Shown here: positions 9,032 through 19,666 of the stretch, piece after piece | Numbering within the stretch: position 1 is the stretch's first letter | Layout: each line of letters opens with the position of its first letter | Assembly (NCBI RefSeq): GCF_010672455.1 | Contig: NZ_JAAHGO010000029.1 | Coordinates: forward strand, 1 to 64,000 | DNA length: 64,000 nt | Direction: 5' to 3' | Source of the DNA: Okeania sp. SIO2C9 | Lineage (GTDB): Bacteria; Cyanobacteriota; Cyanobacteriia; Cyanobacteriales; Microcoleaceae | The notes under the pieces: model-generated | Databases searched by the model: none | What the model was told of the DNA's origin: nothing | The model's input: the letters and a program-made list of their open reading frames with translations, nothing else | Program-made: the position numbers and the translations under genes

Positions 9032-12000
9032 CTAATTCTCTAATCGCTGCAATTTCTTTTTTGCCCACTCCCGCAGTTGTTCGTCTGGGTCATTTTCTGC
9101 TCTGTCTTTTAATAGTGGGAGAGTTTGCGGATGCTCTGGGTAATGTTTGACTATTGCTTTTAGTGCAATTTGTCGAGGGTTGTCTTCAATAGTTTGAAAT
9201 TCATTGCGGAGGCGATCGCGAATTAAATCATCTAGGTCATCATAAAAGGGACGATACTTAATGCTGCTAGAAATTACAGGGACAAATTTTCGGGGTCGAT
9301 CTTTAAGGTCATACTCAGGTTGAAAGGGGTCATTAAGGGCGCAATTACGAAATAATTCAAACATTTCTGGGTCAGGTCTCCAACCTTTTGCTATTTGTTG
9401 TACTGCTTCTAGTCGTATATTTGAATCATCATCAGACTGTGCTAGTTGTTTAAGTAATGGTAAAGTTTCTGGGTTATTTTTTCCCAGAGTAGCTAAGTGT
9501 TCCACGGCTTTTTGTCGTACATTTGAATCATCATCAGACTGTGCTAGTTGTTTAAGTATTGGTAAAGTTTCTGGGTAATGTTTCCAACCAGTTGCTAATT
9601 GTTCCATTGCTTCTTCTCTTAGATACTCATCAGAATCAAACTGTGCTATTTGTTTAATTATTAGTAAAGTTTCTGGGTCACGTTTCCAGTCAGTTGCTAA
9701 TTGTTTCATTGCTTCTCCCTTTAGATACTCATCATTAGACTGTACCAAGTGTTTCAGCATTGCTAAAGTTTCTGGTTTGCTTTTCCAACCAGTTGCTATT
9801 TGTTCCACTGCTTCTCGTCTCACATCTGAATCATCATTAGACTGTACCAAGTGCTTCAGTATCGCTAAAGTTTCTGGTTTGCTTTTCCAACCAGTTGCTA
9901 TTTGTTCCACTGCTTCTCGTCTCACACCTGAATCATCATTAGACTGTACCAAGTGCTTCAGTATCGCTAAAGTTTCTGGTTTGCTTTTCCAACCAGTTGC
10001 TAATTGTCGCACTGCTTCTCGTCTCACATCTGAATCATCATTAGACTGTACCAAGTGCTTCAGTATCGCTAAAGTTTCTGGTTTGCTTTTCCAACCAGTT
10101 GCTAATTGTCGCACTGCTTCTCGTCTCACATCTGAATCATCATTAGACTGTACCAAATGCTTCAGTATCGCTAAAGTTTCTGGTTTGCTTTTCCAACCAG
10201 TTGCTAATTGTCGCACTGCTTTTATCTTTAACTTATCATCATTAGACTCTACACAGCGTTTAATCATCGGTAAAATTTCTGGGTCATCTTTCCAACCAGT
10301 TGCTAATTGTTGCATTGCTTCACATCGCAAAATCAAATCATCATCAGACTGTAGCAGGTGTTTCAGCATGGGTAAGGTTTCTGGTTCATCTTTCCAAGCA
10401 GTTGCTAATTGTCGCACTGCTTCTAGTCGCACCTGCCAATTATTATTAGGATGTACCAAGTGTTTGAGCATGGGTAAAATTTCTGGTTCATCTTTCCAAC
10501 CAAGAACTAACCGTCGTACTGCTTCTCGTCGCAAAATCAAATCATCATCAGACTGTACCAGATGTTTTAGCATTGGTAGCGTTTCTGATTCATCTTTCCA
10601 ACCAGTTGCTAATTGCTGCATTGCGACAAGTCGCAAAACCGAATCATCATCAGACTTTACCAGGTGTTTCAGCATCAACAAAGTTTCCGGTTCATCTTTC
10701 CAACCAGTTGCTAAGTGTCGCACTACTTCAACCCGCAACTTATCATCAGAGTGCGCCAGGTATTTGAGCATGGTTAAAATTTCCGGTTCATCTTTCCAAC
10801 CAGTTGCTAAGTGTCGCACTGCTTCTTCTCGTACATCTTCATCATCATCAGACTGTAGCAGTTGTTTGAGCATGAGTAAAGTTTCTGGTTCATCCTTCCA
10901 ACCAGTTGCTAAGTGTCGCACTGCCTCTTGTCGGACCCAAGTATCATTGTCAGACTGTACTAGGTGTTTGAGCATGGGTAAAGTTTCTGGCTCATCTTTC
11001 CAACCAGCAACTATTTGGTCTATAGCTTCTTGTCGGACCCAAGTATTATCATCAGACTGTACTAGGTGCTTAAGTGTAGTTAACATTTCTGGCTCATCTT
11101 TCCAACCATCTGCTAACTGTCGCACTGCTTCTACTCTCACATCTTCATCATCATCAGACTGTACTAGGTGTTTGAGAATTGATAAAGTTTCTGGTTCATC
11201 CTTCCAACCAGTTGCTATTTGTTCCACTGCTTCTTGTCGGACCCAAGTATTATCATCAGACTGTACTAGGTGCTTAAGTATAGTTAACATTTCTGGCTCA
11301 TCTTTCCAACCATCTGCTAACTGTCGCACTGCTTCTCGTCGCACAAATCTATCATCATCAGACTGTACCAGGTGTTTGAGCATGGATAAAGTTTCTGGCT
11401 CGTCTTTCCAACCATCTGCTAACTGTCGCACTACTTCTTGTCGCACCTGCCAATCACCATCATATTGTGCCAATTGTTGGAGCATGGGTAAAGTTTCCGG
11501 TTTATCTTTCCAACCAATAATTATTTGTTGTATTGCTTCTCGTCGTACATCCTCATTAAAACCAAACTTAGCTGTTTGTTTCAGCCAAGTATAAGTTGAA
11601 TAATCATTCCAGGTTTCTGCTACGACTACCACAGCTTGAGTATTAATTTTACGAACTAAGGATTCATTTTTATGATCGCTTTCTAAACGAAGTTGTCTAG
11701 AATAATCGGTATAAGGTCCGTAATAATAGTTGTCATAATAATAGCCAACTTCATACCTCGTCAAATCTTTTAACTTTTCTAATAACCGAGATTCTATATT
11801 AGAAATACCATGACGAACCCTAACTTCAAACAACAACTTGCCAGCCAAAAATAAATTCATAAACTTTTCATATTCCCCCTCTTGCTCCATTAAATAACTA
11901 ATAATTTCTCCTACAAATCTAGCATCGATCATTCCAGCAATTAATCGCAAAACTTCATGCCATTTTTCATCCCGCCAATGCTTACCAAAAACATCCTCAA

Positions 12001-13903
12001 TTAACTCTTTTTTAGAAATTTTCTGTTCCTTTTCAAACTGCAAAACAAAACTCCAAGCACAAAAATATTCCAAAAAAGTTCGATGCACAAAAGCATAATA
12101 TTCAGCTCCAACAAAACACAAAACAAAATTCCGACTCCGCAACTGTTCCATCAACGCCCTAGCCACACCTCTAGCATCATTAATATCTACACTTTTTAGA
12201 TACTCCCAAATAATCCTTTCTAAATCATCTCCCAAAATCAAATTACCAGCTAAACCCGCAGTATTTCCCTGCATAAAAAAAGCTACTCGACGCAAAATTG
12301 CCTGTTTATCTTTATAGTCAATAGTAATCGGGTCAATTTTCGCATCAATTAATGCTCTTTCCATATCCCATTGATGTAACAAAACCCGCGAAGCTTGATT
12401 ATAAAGTTCAGCTCTATCTCTCGGCAATTCTTGATTTCGATTTAGAATAGCCATCATCGTTAATAACAGAGGATTTCCTGCCAACTCTTTAATAGATCGA
12501 GAATCCTTAATTGCCCGTTTCAACCTTTCTCTTTTCCTCTCTTTTTCCGCCTCATCTTGATAAGTCAAATTATGCCAACGTTGAATAAAATCCTCAATTT
12601 TTTCCGCTGACAAATCCTGCAACATAAAATGATAAAACTCAGCATCCCGGAGTTTTTGTGGCTTATAACCAATCACCCGCGAAGTAACAATAACCCGCAC
12701 ATTTTTATAGACATTAGTAAATCGATGAATATCAGTAATTATTTCCTCTCGTTTAGCAGGGTCGAAAACTTCATCCAATCCATCAAACATCACAATAGCA
12801 TCGCCATTATGTAATTTAGCATCGAGTTCCTGTTGAGGTAATTGACAAGTTATTCCGCTACCTTTTTCCAGAAAATCCAGAAAATTTTGGCATTTATTAG
12901 CATCATGGTTTCTAACATAAGTCCGCAGTTCAATTAATATAGGAATTGGCTGTAAATATAAATCTTTCCGAGATAATTCTGCCCATTGAAGAGCCATATA
13001 TTGTAATAAAGTAGACTTGCCAGAACCAGGGTTTCCCAGAATAACTAAATATTGATAATTGCTATTTTCTATTAATTCTAAAACCGAGCGAGTCTGCTGT
13101 TCAAAATATCTGCGTCTAAGACCTTCTAATCTTTCTTGAGAAAGTTCTTCCTCAAACTGTCCAGTCTCCTTTAATCGCTGCCGATATTCTTTAGGAATTT
13201 CATGTACTTGAGGCAGAAATTCCTGAGATTCCCGGACATTTTGAGGAATAAACATTCGCCATAATTTCAATTGATTATAAGCATAACCACTCGTATCTAA
13301 ACTTTCTAATTTCAGATTCCCATATTGTTCTCGGATTCCCTCCTGATATTTTTCTAGGTCAAAATCTGGTTTAATTTCCGTATTTTGATTTGCCAATTTA
13401 TCCAGATTTTCTGAATTTAAAATTTCCCGTAATTCATCCGACTCGCGAATAATCTTTTTCACCCTTCTCCGATATTGCTCCGCAACAAAATTCCAGTTAA
13501 ATTCATCTGGCAAACGTGGATTAATTTCATTCCCAATAGTAACTAATTTCTTAGTCTCCAAAAATTTTATATCATTATCAAAAGCACTAACCAAAACTTC
13601 TAAAACTGACTTATTTTCAATAAACTTTTTTAAAGGTTTAGTATATTTCTTTAACTCACCTTCACTCAATTCCGCATTTTCTAACTCTTGCTGTATCAAA
13701 TCTAAAAAATATTTAATAGCTTGTGCCGTAGCTTTTTGTAAAACTTTTCCATTTGTTATGCCACCAATAGCATCAGAAATACCTTGTTTAAAAAAATCTT
13801 TAACATAGTCTTCAGCAGTACCCTTAGCTAATTCTCCAATAACTTCCTGAGCAATAAATTTAACCGCTTCACTACCCCCCCAAGCAATTAACAATTCAAT
13901 CAT
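9032..13903 (-). CDS. NACHT-family STAND ATPase with C-terminal HEAT-repeat array
   Basis: A 1623-residue NLR-like protein. An N-terminal helical region (about 1-270) precedes a NACHT NTPase with Walker A GNPGSGKST (about residue 288) and Walker B IVMFDGLDEV (about 371), followed by the usual winged-helix/ARM region. Residues about 780-1520 are some twenty 37-residue HEAT repeats of the type REAVRQLATGWKSKPETL. The four or five units at 9760-10230 are almost identical at the DNA level (period 111 bp), so the array has expanded or been homogenised recently. Bacterial NACHT proteins of this architecture include antiphage sensors, in which the repeat part recognises the trigger; that role here is inference. 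No effector gene or partner is adjacent; an N-terminal effector domain is not recognised. Confidence 0.9.
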   Translation of the reverse strand: MIELLIAWGGSEAVKFIAQEVIGELAKGTAEDYVKDFFKQGISDAIGGITNGKVLQKATAQAIKYFLDLIQQELENAELSEGELKKYTKPLKKFIENKSVLEVLVSAFDNDIKFLETKKLVTIGNEINPRLPDEFNWNFVAEQYRRRVKKIIRESDELREILNSENLDKLANQNTEIKPDFDLEKYQEGIREQYGNLKLESLDTSGYAYNQLKLWRMFIPQNVRESQEFLPQVHEIPKEYRQRLKETGQFEEELSQERLEGLRRRYFEQQTRSVLELIENSNYQYLVILGNPGSGKSTLLQYMALQWAELSRKDLYLQPIPILIELRTYVRNHDANKCQNFLDFLEKGSGITCQLPQQELDAKLHNGDAIVMFDGLDEVFDPAKREEIITDIHRFTNVYKNVRVIVTSRVIGYKPQKLRDAEFYHFMLQDLSAEKIEDFIQRWHNLTYQDEAEKERKRERLKRAIKDSRSIKELAGNPLLLTMMAILNRNQELPRDRAELYNQASRVLLHQWDMERALIDAKIDPITIDYKDKQAILRRVAFFMQGNTAGLAGNLILGDDLERIIWEYLKSVDINDARGVARALMEQLRSRNFVLCFVGAEYYAFVHRTFLEYFCAWSFVLQFEKEQKISKKELIEDVFGKHWRDEKWHEVLRLIAGMIDARFVGEIISYLMEQEGEYEKFMNLFLAGKLLFEVRVRHGISNIESRLLEKLKDLTRYEVGYYYDNYYYGPYTDYSRQLRLESDHKNESLVRKINTQAVVVVAETWNDYSTYTWLKQTAKFGFNEDVRREAIQQIIIGWKDKPETLPMLQQLAQYDGDWQVRQEVVRQLADGWKDEPETLSMLKHLVQSDDDRFVRREAVRQLADGWKDEPEMLTILKHLVQSDDNTWVRQEAVEQIATGWKDEPETLSILKHLVQSDDDEDVRVEAVRQLADGWKDEPEMLTTLKHLVQSDDNTWVRQEAIDQIVAGWKDEPETLPMLKHLVQSDNDTWVRQEAVRHLATGWKDEPETLLMLKQLLQSDDDEDVREEAVRHLATGWKDEPEILTMLKYLAHSDDKLRVEVVRHLATGWKDEPETLLMLKHLVKSDDDSVLRLVAMQQLATGWKDESETLPMLKHLVQSDDDLILRREAVRRLVLGWKDEPEILPMLKHLVHPNNNWQVRLEAVRQLATAWKDEPETLPMLKHLLQSDDDLILRCEAMQQLATGWKDDPEILPMIKRCVESNDDKLKIKAVRQLATGWKSKPETLAILKHLVQSNDDSDVRREAVRQLATGWKSKPETLAILKHLVQSNDDSDVRREAVRQLATGWKSKPETLAILKHLVQSNDDSGVRREAVEQIATGWKSKPETLAILKHLVQSNDDSDVRREAVEQIATGWKSKPETLAMLKHLVQSNDEYLKGEAMKQLATDWKRDPETLLIIKQIAQFDSDEYLREEAMEQLATGWKHYPETLPILKQLAQSDDDSNVRQKAVEHLATLGKNNPETLPLLKQLAQSDDDSNIRLEAVQQIAKGWRPDPEMFELFRNCALNDPFQPEYDLKDRPRKFVPVISSSIKYRPFYDDLDDLIRDRLRNEFQTIEDNPRQIALKAIVKHYPEHPQTLPLLKDRAENDPDEQLREWAKKKLQRLEN

Positions 13904-14724
13904 AATTATTTCATCTGTTATGTGTTAGTTATTTTTCATTATAAAAAAATTAGGAAGAATTTATAGGAGTAAGATAAATATATAGCATTTCTCAAAAGGC
14001 GTGACATACAGTTTTAGATCCCCCCTAACCCCCCTTAATAAGGGGGGAACTGCTTATATCAAATCCGTTTAATTGAGTATAAAAAAATGTTCCATCTTCA
14101 ACCATTACCAAATATTTCTCGCTCCCCCCATCTCCCCATCTCCCCATCTAATTACACCGATGCTACCGGATTTGATATTAAAGGGAGGTTTCAAACTCCC
14201 CCTTTTTAAGCTATGCTTTATAAACATCTTTCTTAACATAAAAATTGACAAAATAGACGAGTTATGGATTAGTCTTGGTTCGGCTTTTTCGGGAGAAAAA
14301 ATGTACTTTTCCATACATTTATTTTGACTACTTCAGTAGTTTTACTTGGCTAAATTGATTTTTTCTCCTTTCTCCCCTGCTCCCTGCTCCCCTACTCCCC
14401 ACAACGGTTTCAAGACTTATGGGTAAGGGATAGCTTTTTAAGGGGGATTTAGGGCGATCATAGGGGAACCACTGAAAGGGAGATTTCTTCAAAGTCCCCC
14501 TTTTTAAGGGGGATTTAGGGGGATCATAAATTTACCTCACACCTTTTGAAAACCGCTATATCTTCGCATATTAGCAAGCAGGAAAACCCCAATCATTTTT
14601 TTCTCCGTACCTACTAATATCATGTCCGGATAAGAGCGCGATAGAACACCGCTCCGCGACTAAAAAACTTTCTCCTTCTTCCTTCTTCCCTCTTCCTTCT
14701 TCCTTCCCTACTGACTCCTCTAAA
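13904..14724. other. Intergenic region with several dispersed repeats, no gene seen
   Basis: Between two minus-strand genes. It holds a GGGGGG palindromic element (about 14012-14050), an inverted-repeat element ATATCAAATCCG...CGGATTTGATAT (14056-14178), two copies of an AAGGGGGATTTAGGG element (14435-14527), one end of a CATGTCCGG element (about 14618-14637) and a CTTCCTTCTTCCTTC run (14670-14708). Short ORFs here are frames through the repeats. Confidence 0.7.
14056..14178. mobile_element. MITE-like inverted-repeat element, family ATATCAAATCCG
   Basis: Terminal inverted repeats ATATCAAATCCG and CGGATTTGATAT flank about 100 bp of unrelated sequence; the right end has CACCGATGCTACCGG just inside. 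The same ends occur at 61012-61128 and, more diverged, at 43255-43375. No transposase is encoded. Confidence 0.7.
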
Positions 14725-16734
14725 TTAAGAAACCTTAAACCTCTCTAAATTTCCAGTAGGAATAGAGGCAATAAGTTGTCGCGTATACTCTCGTTGCGGT
14801 TGATTATAAACTTGTTCAGCAAGGCCAATTTCTTCAACTTTACCTTGATTCATTACCATAATTCGATCGCTCATAAATTTGACTACACTCAAATCATGGG
14901 AAATAAATATGTAAGTTAAACCAAACTCATCTTGCAACTCTTTAAACAAATTCAACACTTGCGCTTGCACCGATACATCTAAAGCTGAAACAGACTCATC
15001 ACAAATAATCAATTTAGGATTTAAAGCTAAAGCACGAGCAATACAAATTCGTTGACGTTGACCACCAGAAAAAGCATAAGGATAACGATTTAATGAATCA
15101 ACAGTTAATCCTACCCTTTCTAATAAATGTGCTGCGCGATCGCGTCTAATTTTGGAATTATTACCTACCCGATGAATTAACATTGGTTCCATTACTGCAT
15201 CGCCAACAGTGAAACGAGGGTCAAGAGAACTAAAGGGGTCTTGAAAAATAATTTGCAGATCCCGTCGCAACCTCCCCATCAATTTCTTAATTCCCGACTT
15301 ACCTCTATGGGAGTTTGTAATTTCTTGACCCTCAAAAAATACCTGCCCACTTGTAATCGGAATCAATTGTAATATTGCTCTAGCTAAGGTACTTTTACCA
15401 CAACCAGATTCTCCCACTAAACCCAAAGTTTCACCAGGAGCAACACTAAAAGAAACGTCATTAACTGCCATATATAAACGTTTAGTTTGACCAAACATTC
15501 CTTTTACTGGGAACCCTACTCGCAAATTATTAACTTGTAAAATTGGATTTTCCGTTGTTTGCGGAGCAGTTTGTTTTAGCAAATTTACATTTTGTTGTTT
15601 TGCTGCTGCTGTCTTTTTTTCGCGAATTTCAATTTCGCCATTTGAGTTTGTTACCTCTTCCATAAAATCAGAAACAGTAGGCAAGCGCAAAATTTTTCCA
15701 TGGAGGGGAGGACGACAAGCTAATAAACCTTTTGTGTAGGGATGTTGTGGTTGAGTAAATATTTGTCTGATATCGCCAGACTCAACTATTTTACCTTGAT
15801 ACATTACTGCTATAGTGTCCGCAACTTCAGCCATTACTCCTAAGTCGTGAGAGATAAATATGACTGACATTCCTCTGCGTTCTCCCAACTCCCGCAGTAA
15901 TTCTAAAATTCTCGCTTGCACTGTGACATCTAAAGCTGTTGTAGGTTCATCTGCAATTAATAAAGTGGGATTACAAGAAATCGCCATTGCTATCATCACT
16001 CTTTGCAATTGACCGCCAGAAAGTTCGTGGGGATAACGGTCTAACATGGCCAGCTTTTTTTTGTTGACTTGTAGCATAATTTCGCGATCGCTTGTGCCAC
16101 TACCTATTTGTGTTTGACTGACAAAAGGTTTACTAGAAGCATCTAATCTTTTTGCCTGATTTTGAGTCGCACCGCTTCTTCCTTCATCCTCCTTCCTTCT
16201 TACTTCATCCTTCTTCCTTCTTCCTTCTTCTGTTATTTCTTCTATACATTTTTCTCGCAACACTTCATCATTGGGCAAAAGTTTTACTTCTTGAAGTAGA
16301 GATGCTGCTTGACGTCGTGCTTCTGCTGGTGAAACATTTTGATGAAATCTAATAGCTTCTGTTAACTGAAATCCAATAGTATAAACAGGGTTAAGAGAAC
16401 TCATAGGTTCCTGAAAAATCATGGCTATTTTGCCACCCCGGTATTCTTGTTTTTGCTCTTCTGGTAACTGTAATAAATTTATTGGTTGAGAATTTTGTTC
16501 ATTTTTAGCAGAATTATTGAACCAAATTTCACCGCTAATTTGACAAGATTTTGTTAGTAATAAACCCATAATTGCCAGAGATGTAACAGATTTTCCGGAG
16601 CCCGATTCCCCTACAATTCCTAGAGTTTGTCCTCGTTTGACTGCAAAAGATATACCATCAACAGCTTTTAGTAGTTTTTCTTCTGTTGTAAATTTAACTT
16701 TAAGTTCGCGAACATCTAGTACAATATTACTCAT
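14725..16734 (-). CDS. Fused oligopeptide/dipeptide ABC transporter ATPase (two NBDs)
   Basis: A 669-residue protein joining two OppD/OppF-type ATPase domains, as in YejF or GsiA. NBD1: Walker A GESGSGKS, signature LSGGQLQRV, Walker B LLIADEPTTALD. NBD2: GESGCGKS, FSGGQRQRI, LIICDESVSALD. It should power import of peptides or similar solutes, but no permease or binding protein is adjacent. Residues about 165-215, between the Q-loop and signature of NBD1, are an extra low-complexity stretch (EEGRRKKDEVRRKEDEGR). Its DNA (about 16130-16250) is the same CTTCCTTCTTCC repeat found in the spacers, so an intergenic repeat has entered the gene in frame. The rest looks intact, so function may be kept. 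Confidence 0.93.
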   Translation of the reverse strand: MSNIVLDVRELKVKFTTEEKLLKAVDGISFAVKRGQTLGIVGESGSGKSVTSLAIMGLLLTKSCQISGEIWFNNSAKNEQNSQPINLLQLPEEQKQEYRGGKIAMIFQEPMSSLNPVYTIGFQLTEAIRFHQNVSPAEARRQAASLLQEVKLLPNDEVLREKCIEEITEEGRRKKDEVRRKEDEGRSGATQNQAKRLDASSKPFVSQTQIGSGTSDREIMLQVNKKKLAMLDRYPHELSGGQLQRVMIAMAISCNPTLLIADEPTTALDVTVQARILELLRELGERRGMSVIFISHDLGVMAEVADTIAVMYQGKIVESGDIRQIFTQPQHPYTKGLLACRPPLHGKILRLPTVSDFMEEVTNSNGEIEIREKKTAAAKQQNVNLLKQTAPQTTENPILQVNNLRVGFPVKGMFGQTKRLYMAVNDVSFSVAPGETLGLVGESGCGKSTLARAILQLIPITSGQVFFEGQEITNSHRGKSGIKKLMGRLRRDLQIIFQDPFSSLDPRFTVGDAVMEPMLIHRVGNNSKIRRDRAAHLLERVGLTVDSLNRYPYAFSGGQRQRICIARALALNPKLIICDESVSALDVSVQAQVLNLFKELQDEFGLTYIFISHDLSVVKFMSDRIMVMNQGKVEEIGLAEQVYNQPQREYTRQLIASIPTGNLERFKVS

Positions 16735-17059
16735 TATAAACTAAGTATTAATAATTAGGTTAATTTATATATAAGATTTTTTCAAATATTATATAACAAG
16801 ACTATGATTTTGTCAATTTTTTAATAGTTACAATATTATCTAGTTTTTAATTTGCCCAGTTAGAGACTCTACTAACAAGTATTTGGATCTAGAAAATTAT
16901 TAAGGTAAAATAGTTACCAACTATGACTTAGTAGATAATAATTACCTACTAGATAATAAATAACGTGAAAAAATCATCTTTTTTTAGATAATTTTACTGA
17001 AATATTTCAATGAATTTAGTTAAAGTAAATTACTAATTTAAGTGTATATACTTAAAATT
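16735..17059. other. AT-rich divergent intergenic region
   Basis: Separates the minus-strand ABC ATPase from the plus-strand diguanylate cyclase and must hold both promoters. It is strongly AT-rich; I see no clear -35/-10 pair, operator or repeat. Confidence 0.5.
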
Positions 17060-18826
17060 ATGGATAACAATAAATTTAAAGAATTTTTGGGTGATATCTT
17101 AGTAGTGGACGACCAACCTAATAATCTCCGAATTTTAGCTAAAATACTCTCTAAAAAAGGGTATCAAGTAAGGGAAGCCACCAATGGAGAAATGGCATTA
17201 ATAGCTATCCAATCACAAGTGCCAGATTTAATTTTATTAGATATTATGATGCCGGAAATAGATGGTTATAAAGTTTGTCAACACTTAAAAGCAAACCCTA
17301 AAACGAAAGATATTTCTATCATATTTGTTAGCTCTCTCAACGGTTCTGTAGATAAAGTAAAAGGATTTTGCATGGGAGGAGTAGATTATATTACTAAACC
17401 ACTAAAAATAGAAGAATTATTGGCTCGTGTAGAAAATCAAATGATGATGACTCAACAAAAACAAAAATTGAAACAAGAAAATACTAAACTCAAACAAGAG
17501 ATTTCAGAACATCAACAAACCGAGGAGGAATTACAATTATTACACAGAGCAATTGATGCTTGTCAAAATGGGATAATGATTACTGACTCTACTCAAACAG
17601 ATAATCCAATTGTTTATGTCAATCAAGGCTTTGAAACACTGACTGGTTATTCAAAAGCAGAAGTAATGGGAAAAAACCCGAGATTTTTACACAAAAACCA
17701 CCCAAATCAAACTGCTCTGATAGAAGTCTCCACAGCTCTGCAAGAACAAAGAAAATGTAATGTAATCTTAAAAAATACTCGTAAGAATAGCACAATATGG
17801 TGGAATCAACTATCTATTTCTCCAGTACCAGACGCTACTGGAATATTAACTCACTATATAGGCGTGCAAACTGATATAACTCAACGCCAAGAAATAGAGT
17901 TAGCGCTGCGATTATCTGAAGAAAAATTTGCCAAAGCATTTAGTACTAATCCAGCTCCAATGATGATTTGTACCCTCAGAGAAGGGCAGTTACTGGATGT
18001 AAATAATAGTTTTTGTAGCTTAAGTGGCTATAACAGAGAGGAATTACTTCGCCAAAGCACTATAGATTTAAGAATTTGGGTAGACTCAAAAGAACGCGGT
18101 CGCATTACTAAAATATTAACTTTAAAAGGAAAAGTAAAAAACCAAGAAGTTAATTTTCGCACCAAGTCAGGGAAAATTGTAACGACTCTCCTATCCGCAG
18201 AAGTTATTTACATAGATCGAGAAGCTTGTGTAGTAGGAGTAGGGAAAGATATCACAGATCGTAAACAGATGGAAACAGCTATGTCAAGAGCTAATCAAGA
18301 GCTGGAGCGCCTTGCTACTATAGATAGTTTAACCGCAGTAGCAAATCGTCGTGAATTCGATCAATATTTGCGTCAACAGTGGCAAATATTGAAACGGGAA
18401 CAGTTGCCCCTAACTATAATTATGTGCGATATAGATTATTTTAAAAGCTATAACGATACTTATGGCCATCAAACAGGAGACTATTGTTTAAGGCAAATTG
18501 CTCAAGCTATTAAGCTCTCGGTGAAACGTCCTGCTGATTTAGTGGCGCGTTATGGGGGCGAAGAATTTGCCATAATTTTACCTAATACCACAACTGAAGG
18601 GGGTATTCATGTAGCAGAAAGAATTCAGCAGCAAGTAAGACTATTAGAAATAGTACATCATTCATCTGATGTAAGTAGATATGTAACTGTCAGTATGGGG
18701 GTTGCTGGCATAGTTCCTAATCAACAATTGTCTCGTGAAGTTTTAATTGTTGCTGCCGATCGGGGGCTTTATAAAGCGAAAAAACAAGGAAAAAACATGA
18801 TTGTGAGGAATGACATATTATACTAA
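17060..18826 (+). CDS. Response regulator with two PAS domains and GGDEF diguanylate cyclase
   Basis: Makes the second messenger c-di-GMP when its receiver is phosphorylated (family knowledge). Order: REC (DILVVDDQPNNLR; phospho-acceptor in LILLDIMMPEIDGY), coiled coil, PAS (YVNQGFETLTGYSKAEVMGK), second PAS (LDVNNSFCSLSGYNREELL), then GGDEF with an intact active site (ARYGGEEFAIILP). The upstream GTG at 17042 would add six residues; ATG 17060 puts the start just before the receiver and is preferred. No sensor kinase is adjacent (the hybrid kinase at 0.3-2.9 kb is 14 kb away). An RxxD inhibitory site is not evident to me. Confidence 0.93.
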   Translation: MDNNKFKEFLGDILVVDDQPNNLRILAKILSKKGYQVREATNGEMALIAIQSQVPDLILLDIMMPEIDGYKVCQHLKANPKTKDISIIFVSSLNGSVDKVKGFCMGGVDYITKPLKIEELLARVENQMMMTQQKQKLKQENTKLKQEISEHQQTEEELQLLHRAIDACQNGIMITDSTQTDNPIVYVNQGFETLTGYSKAEVMGKNPRFLHKNHPNQTALIEVSTALQEQRKCNVILKNTRKNSTIWWNQLSISPVPDATGILTHYIGVQTDITQRQEIELALRLSEEKFAKAFSTNPAPMMICTLREGQLLDVNNSFCSLSGYNREELLRQSTIDLRIWVDSKERGRITKILTLKGKVKNQEVNFRTKSGKIVTTLLSAEVIYIDREACVVGVGKDITDRKQMETAMSRANQELERLATIDSLTAVANRREFDQYLRQQWQILKREQLPLTIIMCDIDYFKSYNDTYGHQTGDYCLRQIAQAIKLSVKRPADLVARYGGEEFAIILPNTTTEGGIHVAERIQQQVRLLEIVHHSSDVSRYVTVSMGVAGIVPNQQLSREVLIVAADRGLYKAKKQGKNMIVRNDILY

Positions 18827-19666
18827 ATTCGATTTATAGAGTATCCTTTTATGTCGATGGGGAGACAGGGTATAGAGGCAGCGGCTTTGTCACTCTTCGG
18901 GTCTCCTCGTCATATCCAATCGACCAACAGAGCGGTCAGATCCCGCGTCCACCTCAGACGCAAGCAGTCGGAACCCAGCGAGGTCTCCTAGCCATGGGAA
19001 TGCTGACCAAGAGAGGGAATGCGCACCAAGCAGGTTGAAAAATACTCCCCATCTTCCTAACTTTCCATCTCTTTTTAAATATATCTCAAATGGGTTCTAT
19101 AAGTAGAATTCCCAATTGGCCTACAGCTATTATACCATTTCTCAAAAAGAATGCTATATATGATTGGGTGGGGAAGTGTGGGAAGTGTGGGAGGTGTGGG
19201 GAGAGGTAGGGACGTTGCATAAGGGCGTCCGTACGAAAAATCTATACTAACCGACTAATAATTGTCAAAAACAGACTTTTAATCTTAGTAACTATTGAGG
19301 TGTTGAAGTATAGCTGAAGTATAGCATTACTTTTGGTAATTGGTATTACATATCCCAGAGCTTTGGGTCATCAAATTTATTGATTTTCAGTATTGAGCAT
19401 AATAATTAGTAAAATATTTTACTAACTTATTTTAAGTATTTAAGCAGGAGAATGAAAAACTAAATATTGAAAATATACCTATTGAATAAAATATCTAGCT
19501 CCTAAAAATTACAAATTCTTGGATAAAACACAGATGATGTGCTGTATTATAAATAACTTTAATTTTTCCACTTTCATTAGATACTCTTAAGTAATTAGGA
19601 ACTTTATCGGACTAAAATAATTCGTAAGTATTTAGATAGTTTAATTTTTATTCGTTATCACAGATT
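18827..19666. other. Intergenic region with dispersed repeat, no gene seen
   Basis: Contains a degraded copy of a dispersed element with the string CATATCCAATCGACC (about 18890-18990; other copies at 24652, 43529 and 60847), a short GTGTGGGAG run (19175-19205) and AT-rich DNA upstream of the DUF4168 gene. No ORF with coding character. Confidence 0.6.

Noticed and set aside
9777-11594. 605-codon plus-strand ORF as a gene
   Set aside because: It is the antisense frame of the HEAT-repeat array of the NACHT gene, which has clear domain support.
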